NCBI GenBank assembly: GCA_033557465.1 | Contig: CM066031.1 | Span: 1,443,736,163-1,443,800,162 of the forward strand | DNA length: 64,000 bases | Direction of reading: 5' to 3' | From: Ichthyophis bannanicus | Taxonomy: Eukaryota > Chordata > Amphibia > Gymnophiona > Ichthyophiidae | Shown here: positions 9,941 through 20,517 of the stretch, one piece after another | How the letters are laid out: each line of letters starts with the position of its first letter | Position numbering within the stretch: the first letter of the stretch is position 1 | Notes under the pieces: model-generated | Databases searched by the model: none | Told to the model about the DNA's origin: nothing | Seen by the model: the letters and a program-made list of their open reading frames with translations, nothing else | Translations under genes and position numbers: made by a program

Positions 9941-10562
9941 TACCATCAATACTAAGGGATCCTCAGAATATGAGCACTCAACCGTGCAAACAGCATAAAT
10001 GCATGCCCATAATGCATAAATGCATGCCCATAATGCACATTTGGTGGGACCAATGGTGTTGCTGTTGAGCATGTATTAGTGCTGTTTGCACTGCTGAATG
10101 CCCTTATTCTGAGAGCCCCCATTACTGACAGGGATATGTTTAGCCATAGGGAATCTATGCTGATTCCTCCTGGATTAGTTTACATAGGGTATTCTAATTA
10201 GATCAGATATTGTTGGCAGTGTGATAGGGCAGCCAAACACCTGCTGAGCCTGGTACTGGGAGTTACGACTGATGTAATGCCAACATTCCCCGGATTGTCC
10301 CATGCAGCCTACATCCCGACCCAGGCCAGGGTCAATTAGAGCTACGAGAGTGGTGATATATCTGGGGTCTGGTTACTTGGTGTGATGGCACAGGGATCTC
10401 CCCTCCCATGCTCACACAGCCCTGACCAGGGGAGCAGTGCCACAAAGCTGGCTGTGGGAAGGCAGACAGCGTGGCCCCACAGGTAAAGGATGTTTACAGA
10501 CTGACATACACCACGATGGGACAGGTATAGCTACTGTGAGAAATACTAGTACCCAGACAGGG
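9941..10562. other. Unassigned, with one short tandem duplication
   Basis: A 21-base unit containing AAATGCATGCCCATAAT is repeated twice at about 9993-10034. No gene or dispersed repeat is recognised in the rest. Confidence 0.4.
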
Positions 10563-11175
10563 TATTTTTTAAATTTTTATTTATTTATTTACAGTTTTTC
10601 TATACCGCCGTATCTTAGATTCAAGGCGGTTTACATTGTAACAACTGAATTTTACATTGAACCTGGAGATATACTGTAACTTGGAAGTTTTAACATAGCT
10701 TTACACTGAACAGGGGACATATTTTGGAGGTTTCAACAGGATTGCGCTACAAGGCGTACACAGCACTGAACAGACACATGTAACAGATGGTTCCTGCTCA
10801 GCAGAGCTTACAATATAGTCGGGACAGACAACACAGCAGCTGTGACCAGGATACATCCAGGGGGAATGGTCAGGAAACACAAAGAGCTTAGGCGGCTATA
10901 ATCCAACAGCGGCACCAATGAGGTGAGCGCTCAGCCTGGATTTGAGAGGGCCCAGGGACGAAGCCTGATGTACAGACTCAGGTAGTTTGTTCCAGGCATA
11001 TGGAGCAGCAAGGTATAGAGAGCAACGACCGGATTTGGCAGTAGCAGGTAAGGGCACAGACAGAAGCAATCTGACAGAAGAGCGGAGTTCACGGGAGGCG
11101 TGTAGGGAGAGATAAGAGGGAAATGGTAGTGCGGAGCAGCAGAATACATGCACTTATAGGCCAGAGGCACAAAAA
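10563..11175 (-). mobile_element. L2-like LINE 3' end
   Basis: The tail has TTATTTATTTATTT followed by ATACCGCC and GGCGGTTTACATTG, typical of the L2-like tails in this window. Upstream on the minus strand a fragment at 10896-11153 contains the L2 C-terminal block with LYLAAPYAWNKLPESV and LKSRLSAHL. The reverse-transcriptase core is missing (5' truncated). Confidence 0.8.
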
Positions 11176-11794
11176 GGGCATATATTTGTTATGCATCCTT
11201 TGGGGACCTGCATAGTTAGTTTAGGGTTTTGTGGACTTGGTGAGGGTCCATCCCTAGCAGTTTCAGGCGTGTATGTAGAGATGATCAGGGCATGAATAAC
11301 TGTAGCCGATTCCTAATGCCACATATTATTTGATGCAAAGTATGTCCTGACATACATGTTCACATTTACATTCCTGTATACCATATCGGGGTGCACTGGG
11401 CTTACCTAGCACTTTTCAGGGCATGAGGAGGACTGGTATATGGTCTAGGTTGCAGCAGCTGTCGTTTCTCATAGGTATTTATGTCTAGTGTGCATCAGCA
11501 AACTACTGTCTGTGATGGGCAGCTTAGGAGATGCATGTTTTTCCCGAGCGGCACAGCATCTGCGGGTAAATCACAGGGACAGGCAGGATCCAAAATATGT
11601 AACATTTCAGAATACGGTGAGCACGGGGATGTCCAAAACATTTACCCGTGTCTGAGGCACAGGGCTGGCTGGATAATGCTCACATGTCTGCCGAACATGT
11701 CTATCTCTCCGAATGTGGACTTGGGTTCAACGGTGGCCTATTTTTGACTTGGACGTGTCCGCGGGTCCGACGTGCACATTATGGAATCGTGCCC
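11176..11794. other. Unassigned
   Basis: No convincing coding frame, promoter or repeat was recognised in this stretch. Confidence 0.35.
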
Positions 11795-11946
11795 CACATA
11801 GCCTCAGACAAGTCACTTAACCCTCCATTGTCCTTAGATTGTAAACCTTCCATGGACAGGGAAATACCCACAGTACCCGATTGTAACTTGCCTTGATCTA
11901 CTACTGGAAATGAATGAGCTAAATACTAAAATACTGTAAATAAATA
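11795..11946 (+). mobile_element. SINE/LINE tail fragment (third tail type)
   Basis: It contains AGACAAGTCACTTAACCCTC, then TTAGATTGTAAACC, CCCGATTGTAACTTGCC and an ATACTGTAAATAAATA end. The same tail follows a tRNA-type head at 24583-24820. The head is missing here. Confidence 0.6.
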
Positions 11947-12236
11947 TGTTTTTGGATTTGTATACTACTTTGGGCATTTCCTATTTTGGACATAGAAAAG
12001 TGGCTTGTTTTTTTAACAAATAAATTTAAAAATAATCACATTCCTTTCAGAACTAAAGGTATAAATCTTGCATTTTCATTATGCCTGTTCCGTGAAAGCA
12101 GTGCAATTCTAGCATAAAAAATATGTGTGAAGCAGCAGAACTAGTTCTTGTTGTGTGTCTTGTCTGTCTTTCTTGACTAGATTGTCAGCAATTATCAGTG
12201 TCTATAAAGTGCTGTGTATGCCTGGTAGATGATGGG

Positions 12237-12610
12237 TCCGGTATTCAAAGGCATTTGCATGGTTTACAAAGAAGTAAACACTGTAAAAGCCCCTAAGCTG
12301 AATATCCACGAGTAATGCTGCTATATGCTCCAATGCTTACCGCTTAGCATCGGGCGTTTGGGGGCAGTACCCAGGGATAACCGTGCATTAGTAATATTCA
12401 GCTGCTACCTAGTTATCCCTCAGCGGCGAAGTTAGGCACAGCAAAAGCTGTCCTAACCTTCGCCGCCAGAGCTAACTGGGCAGTGGCTGAATATCGCCAC
12501 TGCACGATTAGCTTCTGTGCCGTGTGCGGCTGTGCGGTGACCCCACATATTCAATGCTGGTAGCCGGATATGGCCCCAGATTGAATATCTGTGGTTAAAG
12601 TTTGGTGACG
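12237..12610. repeat. Dispersed hairpin-bearing repeat, copy 1
   Basis: It begins GGTATTCAAAGGCATTTGCA and ends near TATGGCCCCAGATTGAATAT. It shares the order of blocks with 35594-35930. An internal hairpin pairs GCGGCGAAGTTAGG (about 12423-12436) with CCTAACCTTCGCCGC (about 12455-12469). Probably a nonautonomous DNA element; no superfamily can be named. Confidence 0.5.
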
Positions 12611-12762
12611 ATGGTTGTGCGCCTTAGAGGTACATAGCTGTCACAAATGAATTTCAGCTGGCAGTTACAGCAAAGACAGTTTTTAAGTGCCCTCTTCTAT
12701 AGTTATTATTTCTAACTTTTGAGAACACGGCTGCTCCTCACTATCTTTCCTTTCTTATCTAG

Positions 12763-12790
12763 AAACATAGAAACATGATGGCAGAAAAAG
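12763..12790 (-). mobile_element. CR1 family b tail, split by DIRS-B
   Basis: AGAAACATAGAAACATGATG GCAGAAAAAG ends exactly where DIRS-B begins. The continuation ACCATAGGGCCTATCTAGTC is found at 20251 just after DIRS-B. The tail block matches 8770-8825, so these are the two halves of one repeat. Confidence 0.75.
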
Positions 12791-12990
12791 CATTGTTACT
12801 CACCTGTAACAGGTGATCTCTGGGAACAGCAGGAATAAGTCTTCACATATGGGTGACACTGGTACTGACAGAGCCCATGCGGGAATGCTCCCCAGCATCC
12901 AACTGGAAAGCTTTTGGGAGCACTTCACTGTGCCTGTGCATCTGCCTTCTCGTCTTCGCAAATCCTCTCCTCGGTTGAGTTTTTAGCTGA
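12791..12990. repeat. DIRS-B low-coordinate terminal repeat
   Basis: The segment 12846-12980 (CCATGCGGGAATGCTCCCC, AAAGCTTTTGGGAGCA, TGTGCATCTGCC) is the near reverse complement of about 20100-20212. The outer 55 bases pair instead with the ICR at 13048. Confidence 0.85.
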
Positions 12991-13047
12991 GAGACAGAGG
13001 GGAAAAAAAAGTATATCCTACAACTTCTAGGGGAGAAGGGCAGGTTG

Positions 13048-13146
13048 TGAAGACTGATTCCTATTGTACCCGGAGATCACCTGTACAGGTGAGTTAACAA
13101 CGTTATCTCCAGGAACAAACAGGAATGCAGGCTTCACGTATGGGAC
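13048..13146. repeat. DIRS-B internal complementary region
   Basis: The left half (13048-13102, with GAGATCACCTGTACAGGTGA) is complementary to the outer left edge at 12791-12845. The right half (13103-13146, with ATCTCCAGGAACAAACAGGA) is complementary to the outer right edge at about 20207-20250. In the DIRS replication model it templates completion of the circular intermediate. Confidence 0.85.
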
Positions 13147-13302
13147 TCACTAGCTCCCAAGTACCAGACTGGAAGCGGGTAGCCATGGTGTCCCTGTGGC
13201 TAAAGGATAGAGCTAAGAGGGTATAGGTCTGCAGACAGCTAGACCACCTCTAATGGAAGTCTGTGCCAGGAAGGAGTCTGGGACAGAGGCTAGGAGTTCC
13301 AT

Positions 13303-14400
13303 TTAAGTCCCAAAAAGGTGCTGGAATACAGCCTGGCCAAAGACAGCATCCCGATAGGAGTCCCTGTCTAGGCAGTAGTGTTCAGCGAAAGTATGAATAG
13401 AGGACCAGGTAGCTGCCCGATACATCTCGTCAATGGAGATGTAACAGAGGTTGGCAACAGAGGTTGACATGGCCCACACATTGCGGGCAGTGATGTGACC
13501 CTCGAGGGAGAGTCCAGCCTGCGCATAGGCAAAAGAAATGCAGCCTGCTATCCATTCGGATAGAGTGCGCTTTTTCACTGGAAGTCCAAGGTGACTTGTA
13601 TCAAAAGAAACAAATAATTGGGAGGATTTCCTGTGAGTCTTGGTTCTGTCCAAGTAGAAAGCCAGCACTCACTTGCAGTCTAAAGTGTAAGGCACTGCTT
13701 CAGTTCGAGAGGCATGTTATCTTGGGAAGAAGACCAGTAAGATTGGCTCAGGTGGAAGACTGGTACCACCTTTGGACGGAAGTGGGGATAGGTATGGAGG
13801 ACCACCTTATCATGGAGGAACCGAATGTACAGAGGGTCCGCCACTAAAGCTTGCAGTTCGCTGATGCAGTTCACTGAAGTCAGAGTGATAAGGAAGATTA
13901 CCTTCCACGTCAGGAACTTCAATGAAGTGGTAGCTAAAGGCTCAAAGGGAGGCTTTAGAAATTGCGTTAGAAGCACACTGATGTCCCCAGGCCACCAGTG
14001 GTGGTTTGATAGATTGGTTGGACAGCAGGAGACCCTGCATAAAACACTGCACCAAGGGTGCAAAGAAATAGGTTGCCTGTCCAGAGACATGTGATAAGTC
14101 GTAATGAACTCTGAGTTAGTGGAGACCTGCCGAGGACAAGTGGAGGAGATATTGTAGCAGAAATTCTGCTGGGCAGGTAGAGGTCAATTTGCTTTGGGGA
14201 ACATCAGAGTGTGAACCTTTGCCATTTGAAGACATATGAAGGTCTGATGGTGGTTTGCGCGATGCAAGTAGGATATCGTTGACCTATTGTGGGAGGTCGA
14301 GGTGAGTAAAGATTATGCTTTCAGAAGCCATGCCGTGAGGTGGAGGGTCTGTGGATTGGGATGGAGAAGCATCCCATGATCCTGAGAGAGGTTGGGCATG
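13303..14400 (-). pseudogene. DIRS-B tyrosine recombinase, catalytic residues lost
   Basis: The frames 13303-13668 and 13680-14090 align with the recombinase of DIRS-G. The C-terminal block EHYCLDRDSYRDAVFGQAVF keeps the nucleophile Tyr. The HNVR motif (H-x-x-R) reads RNVW, losing both His and Arg, and the first-Arg block SARRISEL reads SVNCISEL. The N-terminal part is scrambled by stops above 14090. It would have catalysed circle integration but is inactive by sequence. Confidence 0.8.
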
Positions 14401-14431
14401 TGTCCCGGGCTGAGGGTTGAGTCTGCTCTAG

Positions 14432-16190
14432 TCAATGCAGTAGAGGAAACCATGGTTGACGGGGCCAATAAGGGGTTACGAGGATCGTGGAGCCCTTGTC
14501 GGCCTGAAGTTTGAACAGGGTCTTGGGTATCAAAGGGATGGGCAGGAATTCATAAAGTAGGCCCTGTCCCCAATGGAGAAGGAAAGCATCCATCACCTGT
14601 CTGTGTAGGGAGGGCAGCCATGAGAAGTTGTGCGTTCTCTTGAGTGGCAAACAGATCTATGAGTGGGGTCTCCCAGACCTGGAAGGACCAAGATGTCATC
14701 TCTCAATTTAGGGTCCACACGTGTGGACGTAGGATACAGATGAGTCTGTCTGCAAGAATATTGAGTTTGCCCGGGAGATATACTGCTCTGAGGTGAATAC
14801 AGTGTGCAAGTGAGAAGAACCAGAGGTGAAGCGCTTCCTGGCAGAGGGGATAGGATCCTGTTCCCCCCTGCTTGTTCACATAGAACAGGGCCACCTGCTT
14901 GTCCGTTCCGACTATGACCTGTTGACCCGTGATTTGGGGTTAAAAAACCCAAAGGGCATTTGTAAGAGCATGTAACACCAGGACGTTTATCTGTAACAGA
15001 GATTCCTGTTGTGTCCACTGCCTCTGTGTGGTAGATTGTTCAGATGTGCTCCTCAACCAAACTTGGAAGCATCTGTTGTCAGGGTGCATTGAGGTGGCGG
15101 CATTTAAAAAGGTGACTCCCGAGTAGGTTTTGAGGGGAGCACCACCACTGAAGGAGTTGACTAGTGGAGGGGTGATGCATATTTTGTCTGAGAGATGCCC
15201 GGTTGCCTGGGTCCATTGAGACAAGAGACTCAATTGGACTTGTCTCATGTGCAAGTGGGCATAGGGGACTACATGGACTGTGGATACACTGTGCCCCAAA
15301 AGGCGTAGCATCTCTCGAGCTGTTATACAAGTGTGATTTTTTTATCTTGTGGATTAGCTCAATGAGCCAGGTAGAGCGATCTAGAGGAAGGAAAGCTCTG
15401 GTTTGCTTGGGTGTCCAGAAGTGTTCCGATGAACTTGAGCTGCTGGGTTGGCACCAGGTGCAACTTGGGACAGTTTAAGATGATTCCCAGATGTTGGAGC
15501 ACAGTTATGGTGCAATGAAGGGAGAGTTTTATCTCTTGTGGGGGTTCTCCCCTGATTAGCCAATTGTCTAAGTAGAGAAAGACAAAGACCCTCAAAGTAC
15601 GAAGGTAGGCCACAACCACTGCTATGCATTTTGTGAATACCCGGGGTGCAGAGTCTAAGCCAAAGGGGAGCACCCGATATTGGTAGTGGTTTTGCTAGAA
15701 CTGAAAGCATAGATACTGTCTGTGCTGAGGGTGGATCAGTAAATGTGTGTATGCCTCTTTGAGGTCTAGAGAACATAGCCAGTCATTCCTCTGAAGGTAT
15801 CGCAGAAGTGTGCTGAGGGAAATCATTTTGAATTTGTTTAGGTCTCTTAGATCTAGAATGGGCCTGAACCCTCCTGTTTTCTTGGGGATAAGAAAGTAAG
15901 GAGAGTAGAAGCTCATGCCCTCTTGGAGTGCGGAATACTTTTTGTAGCACCCTAAGTTAACAGGGTGGACACCTCGTCTGATAGGAGATTTGTCTGCAGG
16001 GAGTTTCTGGGATAATCTCCTATGAAGGTGGTAAGGGGTAAGCTTTCAAAATGAAGCAGATAGTCCCTTTGATGATGTTGAGAGTCCACTGCTCTGATGT
16101 TATGAGATACCACCTATGGCATAGGAACAGAGCCTGCCTGCTATGTGTAGGGGTTGGGGACCCTACAGAAGCAGAGTAGCTGTGCTCTCT
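14432..16190 (-). pseudogene. DIRS-B reverse transcriptase / RNase H, broken
   Basis: Fragments in several frames show, from N to C: SPYFLIPKKTGGFRPILDLR (15695-15916), SLDLKEAYTHLLIHPQHRQY with the first catalytic Asp, LPFGLDSAPRVFTKC and the catalytic box YLDNWL in place of YLDDWL (15359-15673). RNase H remnants MALFYVNKQGG and LNILADRLIC (14703-14894) follow, then a downstream block with DAFLLHWGQGLLYEFLPIPL (14432-14650). The second Asp of the YxDD box is replaced by Asn in this copy. Not functional. Confidence 0.8.
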
Positions 16191-16505
16191 AGGAAGGAGT
16201 TAAAAACTAAGTGCTGGTTGTGGTTGTGCAGGTAGGTTGAGGTTTAGGAGCCTTAGGCTTCTTGGGTTGGCGAGGGCCTTGTTGGCGCTGCTGTTGCTGC
16301 TGAGGCTGGTAAGCAGCTGCAGGTGGATAAGAAGGATAATATCTCTTCTTCTTAGGATTGAAAGATTTCTTCAGATTAGTCCTCCTCTTAGAGGGGTCCA
16401 CTGTCTTTCTTGAAAGGCGCTTGAGAGTGAGATCATCTGTCTCAATCTCTCTGGCCTTTTCCCTCCAACCCTTCCCAAAGAGGTTTTCTCTAGAACAGGG
16501 AATAT

Positions 16506-18279
16506 TAAGAACATAAGAACATAAGAAATGCCATACTGGGTCAGACCGAGGTCCATCAAGCCCAGTATCCTGTTTCCAACAGTGGCCAATCTAGGTCATA
16601 CGTACCTAGCAGTTTCCCCAAAAGACACAGGTTCTGCAGTGCTTGTACTAGGTCAAGCATTGATATCCTGGGTCCCTTTTTAATAGTGGTTTATGGACCT
16701 TTCCTCCAGGAACTTGTCCAAACCTTTTTTAAACCCAGCTATACTAACAGCCCTTACTACATCCTCCGGTAACAGATTCCAGAGTTTGATTACACGTTGA
16801 GTGAAGAAATATTTCCTCTTATTTGTCTTAAATAGTTTACCCCGTAGCTTCATTACATGTCCCCTAGTCCTTCTATATTCTGATAGCGTAAACAATTGAT
16901 CCACGTTTATCCGTTCCACTCCATTCATTAATTTATAGACCTCTATCATATCTCCCCTCAGCCGTCTTTTTTCCAGGTTAAAGAGCCCTAACCTTTTTAG
17001 CCTCTCTTCATAGGAGTAGCCTTCCATCCCCTTCACCAATTTGGTGGCTCTTCTCTGTACTTTTTCTAATAACTCTATGTCCTTTTTAAGATACGGTGAC
17101 CAGAATTGCACACAATATTCAAGGTGCGGTCGTACCATGGAGCGATACAGAGGCATTATAATATCCTTTGTTTTATTCTCCATCCCTTTCCTTATGATAC
17201 CTAGCATTCTATTTGCTTTCTTGGCCGCCGCTGCACACTGGGCGGAGGGTTTTAACATGTTATCCACGATGACTCCTAAATCTTTTTCCTGGGTGGTGGT
17301 TTCTAATGTGGAGCCTTGCATCTTGTAACTATAGTGTGGGTTGTTCTTTCCTAGGTGCATAACTTTGCACTTGTCCACATTAAATTTCATCTGCCATTTG
17401 GATGCCCAGTCTTCCAATTTATCCAGATCCTCCTGCAGTTTTCCACAATCCTCTTGGGTTTTAACAACTTTAAACAGCTTTGTGTCATCTGCAAATTTGA
17501 TTACCTCACTAGTTATTCCCTTTTCCAGGTCATTTATGAATATGTCAAAAAGTAGCGGACCCAGTACAGATCCCTGGGGTACTCCACTATTCACCTTTTT
17601 CCATTGGGAATATTGGCCATTTAGCCCTACCCTCTGCTTTCTATCTTTTAACCAGTTCCCGATCCACAATAGTACACTGCCTCCTATCCCATGACTTTTT
17701 AGCTTCGCCAAAAGTCTCTGATGGGGGACCTTGTCAAAAGCTTTCTGAAAGTCCAGATACACTATATCAACCGACTCACCTTTGTCTACCTGTTTATGCA
17801 CACCTTCAAAAAAACATATCAGATTAGTAAGACAAGATCTTCCTTGTCTAAAGCCATGTTGGCTGTCTCCCATTAGGCCATGACTATCTACATGCTGTGT
17901 AATTTTGTTCTTTATGATGGCTTCTACCATTTTCCCTGGTACTGACGTCAGGCTCACCGGTCTGTAATTTCCCGGGTCACCCCTGGAACCCTTTTTAAAA
18001 ATTGGTGTTACGTTGGCGACCCTCCAATCTTCAGGTATTACAGATGATTTTAATGAAAGTTCACAGATTACCAATAACAGGTCTGCAATCTCATATTTCA
18101 GTTCTTTCAACACTCTGGGATGTATACCATCCGGTCCAGGTGATTTGCTACTATTCAGTTTATCAAATAGTTGTAATATATCTTCCCGGTGTAGCGATAT
18201 TTCTCTCAATTCCTCTGCAGTATCACCTTTAAATACCACTTCAGTCTTGGGTAACACCCCTACATCTTCCTCAGTAAAG
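16506..18279 (-). mobile_element. CR1-like LINE (family a) inserted in DIRS-B gag
   Basis: The 3' end at 16506 shows two copies of an AAGAACAT-type unit next to the CR1 tail block CCATACTGGGTCAGACC. The 5' end is truncated at about 18279 inside the RT domain, where DIRS gag sequence resumes (CTTAGAACCATTGTTCCAGA). The insertion is younger than DIRS-B. Confidence 0.85.
16680..18279 (-). pseudogene. CR1 reverse transcriptase, 5' truncated but uninterrupted
   Basis: About 530 codons run without a stop. Blocks in order: [85 protein letters not shown] with the first catalytic Asp, [29 protein letters not shown] with the Asp pair, [19 protein letters not shown], and the C-terminal [20 protein letters not shown]. 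The frame also reads through upstream into DIRS-B antisense-of-gag sequence to 18338, which is not part of it. Lacking the endonuclease and ORF1, it is a dead-on-arrival copy with an intact polymerase frame. Confidence 0.85.
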
Positions 18280-20089
18280 CCAATTTGTCTTAGAACCATT
18301 GTTCCAGATCTGATGCCTGAAGCCAGGCCATCCTGCAAGCACCGATGCAGACTGCTGAGGCTCTGCTGGATGACTCAAAGGCATCGAAAGATGCTCTGGT
18401 AAGAAATTTAGATGTATTTTGATTCTGCCTGATTAGGGCTTGGAATGCATCACGTTTATCATCAGGAAGAAGAGCTGCAAAACTCTCCAGATCCTTGGCT
18501 ACATCCTTCAAGCACATGCCCATATAGAACATGTAGGAGGTAATTCTAGAGGTGAGCATGCATGCATGCTTGAAAACATTGACACCCAAAGGCATCAAGA
18601 GTTCTGGAGTTCTTGCCTGGAGGCAAGAAAGAGTGATTCTTTGAACTCTTGATTTGGCACATCACCGATTCCACTACAGTAGAGTGGTGCGGGAGCTGAG
18701 GCTTCTGAAAGCCTGGGCATGCTGGAACTTGGTACATTGGTATTGAGTCATTTGCTGATAGGTAGAACTGTTAGAGGAGCCTTCCACATATGGAGCATTA
18801 GATCATGCAAGATGTGATGCACTGGTAAAGTGGTAGTCTCTTTAGGCATTGAGGGGCAATGGGCAATTTCCAATTCCTCTGCCCTCAGTTCCATCTCCGA
18901 TGCCACGGTAATCTGCAGGCCTGCTGCCATATGTCAGAAGAAGTCTTGGAAAGACATATCCTCTGGCGGGGATCAACATCGCTCATGAGGAGGGGAAAGA
19001 TCTGAAGGAATGTCCCGAGTTTCTCTGGAGTCCTCCGATGCCTCATTGGAATTGGAGGAAGTAGAGTCAGAGTCTGACAAGAAATCAAAGTATTGACAAT
19101 CTTGATACTTCTCCGATGTTGGTACCGATGAATGGTTGGTGTGGCATCGGGAGCCTGCTGGGTATTGACGATGGCCTTCTGTTCCAATGGGGGCATCGGA
19201 AGGAGAAGATCCCCTGATGCAGGTTCAAGGGCCGGCATTGGTCTTGGAACCATGGCTGTAGGCGGGGTGCCTTTGCCTGCACTGCTGGAGCTGTTGATAC
19301 TGAGGCTGCTAGGAGTGTGGCCAAACTCCTCTCAATAGCCAGTATTCATTAGTGGAGGGAGATGACCGATGCCTGGGTAGAGTCACGTACGGGGCTTTGA
19401 GCCACTGTCCCAGAGCATGGAACCAGTAGCTCTCTGGAGTCCCTGTTGTGCTTTGAGGATAAGTCCTCCCACCAGGGCTGTTTGGCAGGTTGGTCCGCAT
19501 CGGATGCACCTTTTGTGAGTCTCGGCAATGAAGTGACTTACCTCTGGAATTGGTATCAGTCCTCGATGCTGATGCCTTAGATTTGGTTTTGTGTTTGGAC
19601 TTTGAAGAGACCTGAGAACCATGAGAGGAGACCGATGTCCTTGATGATGTGGAAGCCACTGAAATTGAGTCCGGGGCGAACAGAGAACCATACTGTCTGG
19701 CTCTGTTCTGTAGGCCTCTTTTTGTCATTTGTTGGCATAAACGACAATCATTTGGTACAAGGTCGGGGCCCAAACATTTTAAGCACCAGTCATGTTTATC
19801 CATGACCGACATAGTACCAGAACATTTGGAACATTTTTTGAAACCAGTGATGTGTTTTTCCATCGTGGTAAGGAAAAGTTAGGCCAAGGCCTAGATGGTG
19901 GTCAAAACCACCAAAAATAAAAGAAAATGAAAAACAAATAAACATCAAAAAGAAAAGAAAATATCGGGGCCAGTGTCTGTAGAGGAACTGGCGTCGACGG
20001 AAAAGCAGAGCACAGAATTTAACAAAAAAATAACATTATTCAGTGGTGACAGGAAAGAAACAACCCACTGGCTCCGCAGAAAATGAAGA

Positions 20090-20250
20090 ACTGAGGAGAG
20101 GAGTTGGGAAGAGAGGAAAGCAGATGCGCAGGCGCAGTGGATTGCTCCCAAAAGCTTTCCAATTGGATACTGACAGTTCCTGCATGGACTCCGTCGGTAC
20201 AGATGTCACCCATATGTGAAGAATGTATTCCTGCTTCTTCCTGGAGACAG
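20090..20250. repeat. DIRS-B high-coordinate terminal repeat
   Basis: AAGCAGATGCGCAGGCGCAG, CTCCCAAAAGCTTTCC and GACTCCGTCGGTACAGATGT are the near reverse complement of 12846-12980. The outermost TCCTGCTTCTTCCTGGAG pairs with the ICR. Confidence 0.85.
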
Positions 20251-20517
20251 ACCATAGGGCCTATCTAGTCTGCCTTTCCACATCTCTCCCTACACATCTC
20301 CTCAGGAACACCGCTCTTCTGGCAAATCCCTTCTATCTGTGCCCTTTTCTTCCATTGCTAACTCCAGACTTTGATCTTTCTACCATGCTGCTCCTTATGC
20401 CTGGAACAAACTACCTGAGTCGGTATGTCAGGCTCCATCTGTGGCCCTGTTCAACTCCAGGCTAAAAACGCACTTCTTTGATACTGATTTTGGATCCTGA
20501 TCCCCTAGACGGCTGTT

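Larger units (their letters stand above)
16207..19863 (-). pseudogene. DIRS-B gag, interrupted by a CR1 insertion
   Basis: The N-terminal frame starts at ATG 19863 with FKKCSKCSGTMSVMDKHDWC and the second C-X2-C pair, the same putative zinc motif as DIRS-A although the spacing His is lost (GPDLVPNDC). Mid-gag blocks appear at 18546-18737 (CPGFQKPQLPHHSTVVESVM) and 18290-18598 (SYMFYMGMCLKDVAKDLESF). The CR1 at 16506-18279 separates these from the basic C-terminus (KKRYYPSYPPAAAYQPQQQQ) at 16207-16401. Stops and shifts are spread throughout. Confidence 0.8.
12791..20250 (-). mobile_element. DIRS-B, full-length but degraded DIRS element carrying a CR1
   Basis: Both termini are present: CATTGTTACTCACCTGTAAC at 12791 and TTCCTGGAGACAG ending at 20250, with inverted terminal repeats inside them. 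The ICR lies at 13048-13146. Order on the minus strand is gag (18280-19863 plus 16207-16505, split by a CR1 at 16506-18279), RT/RNase H (about 14432-16190), recombinase (13303 to about 14400). Length without the CR1 is about 5.69 kb. Flanks join cleanly as the CR1 tail at 12763/20251 with no target duplication. Many stops and lost catalytic residues show it is old. Confidence 0.9.

Noticed and set aside
18280..18338. Start of the CR1 RT frame at 18338
   Set aside because: The first 20 residues come from DIRS-B sequence upstream of the CR1 5' truncation; the CR1 part starts near 18279.
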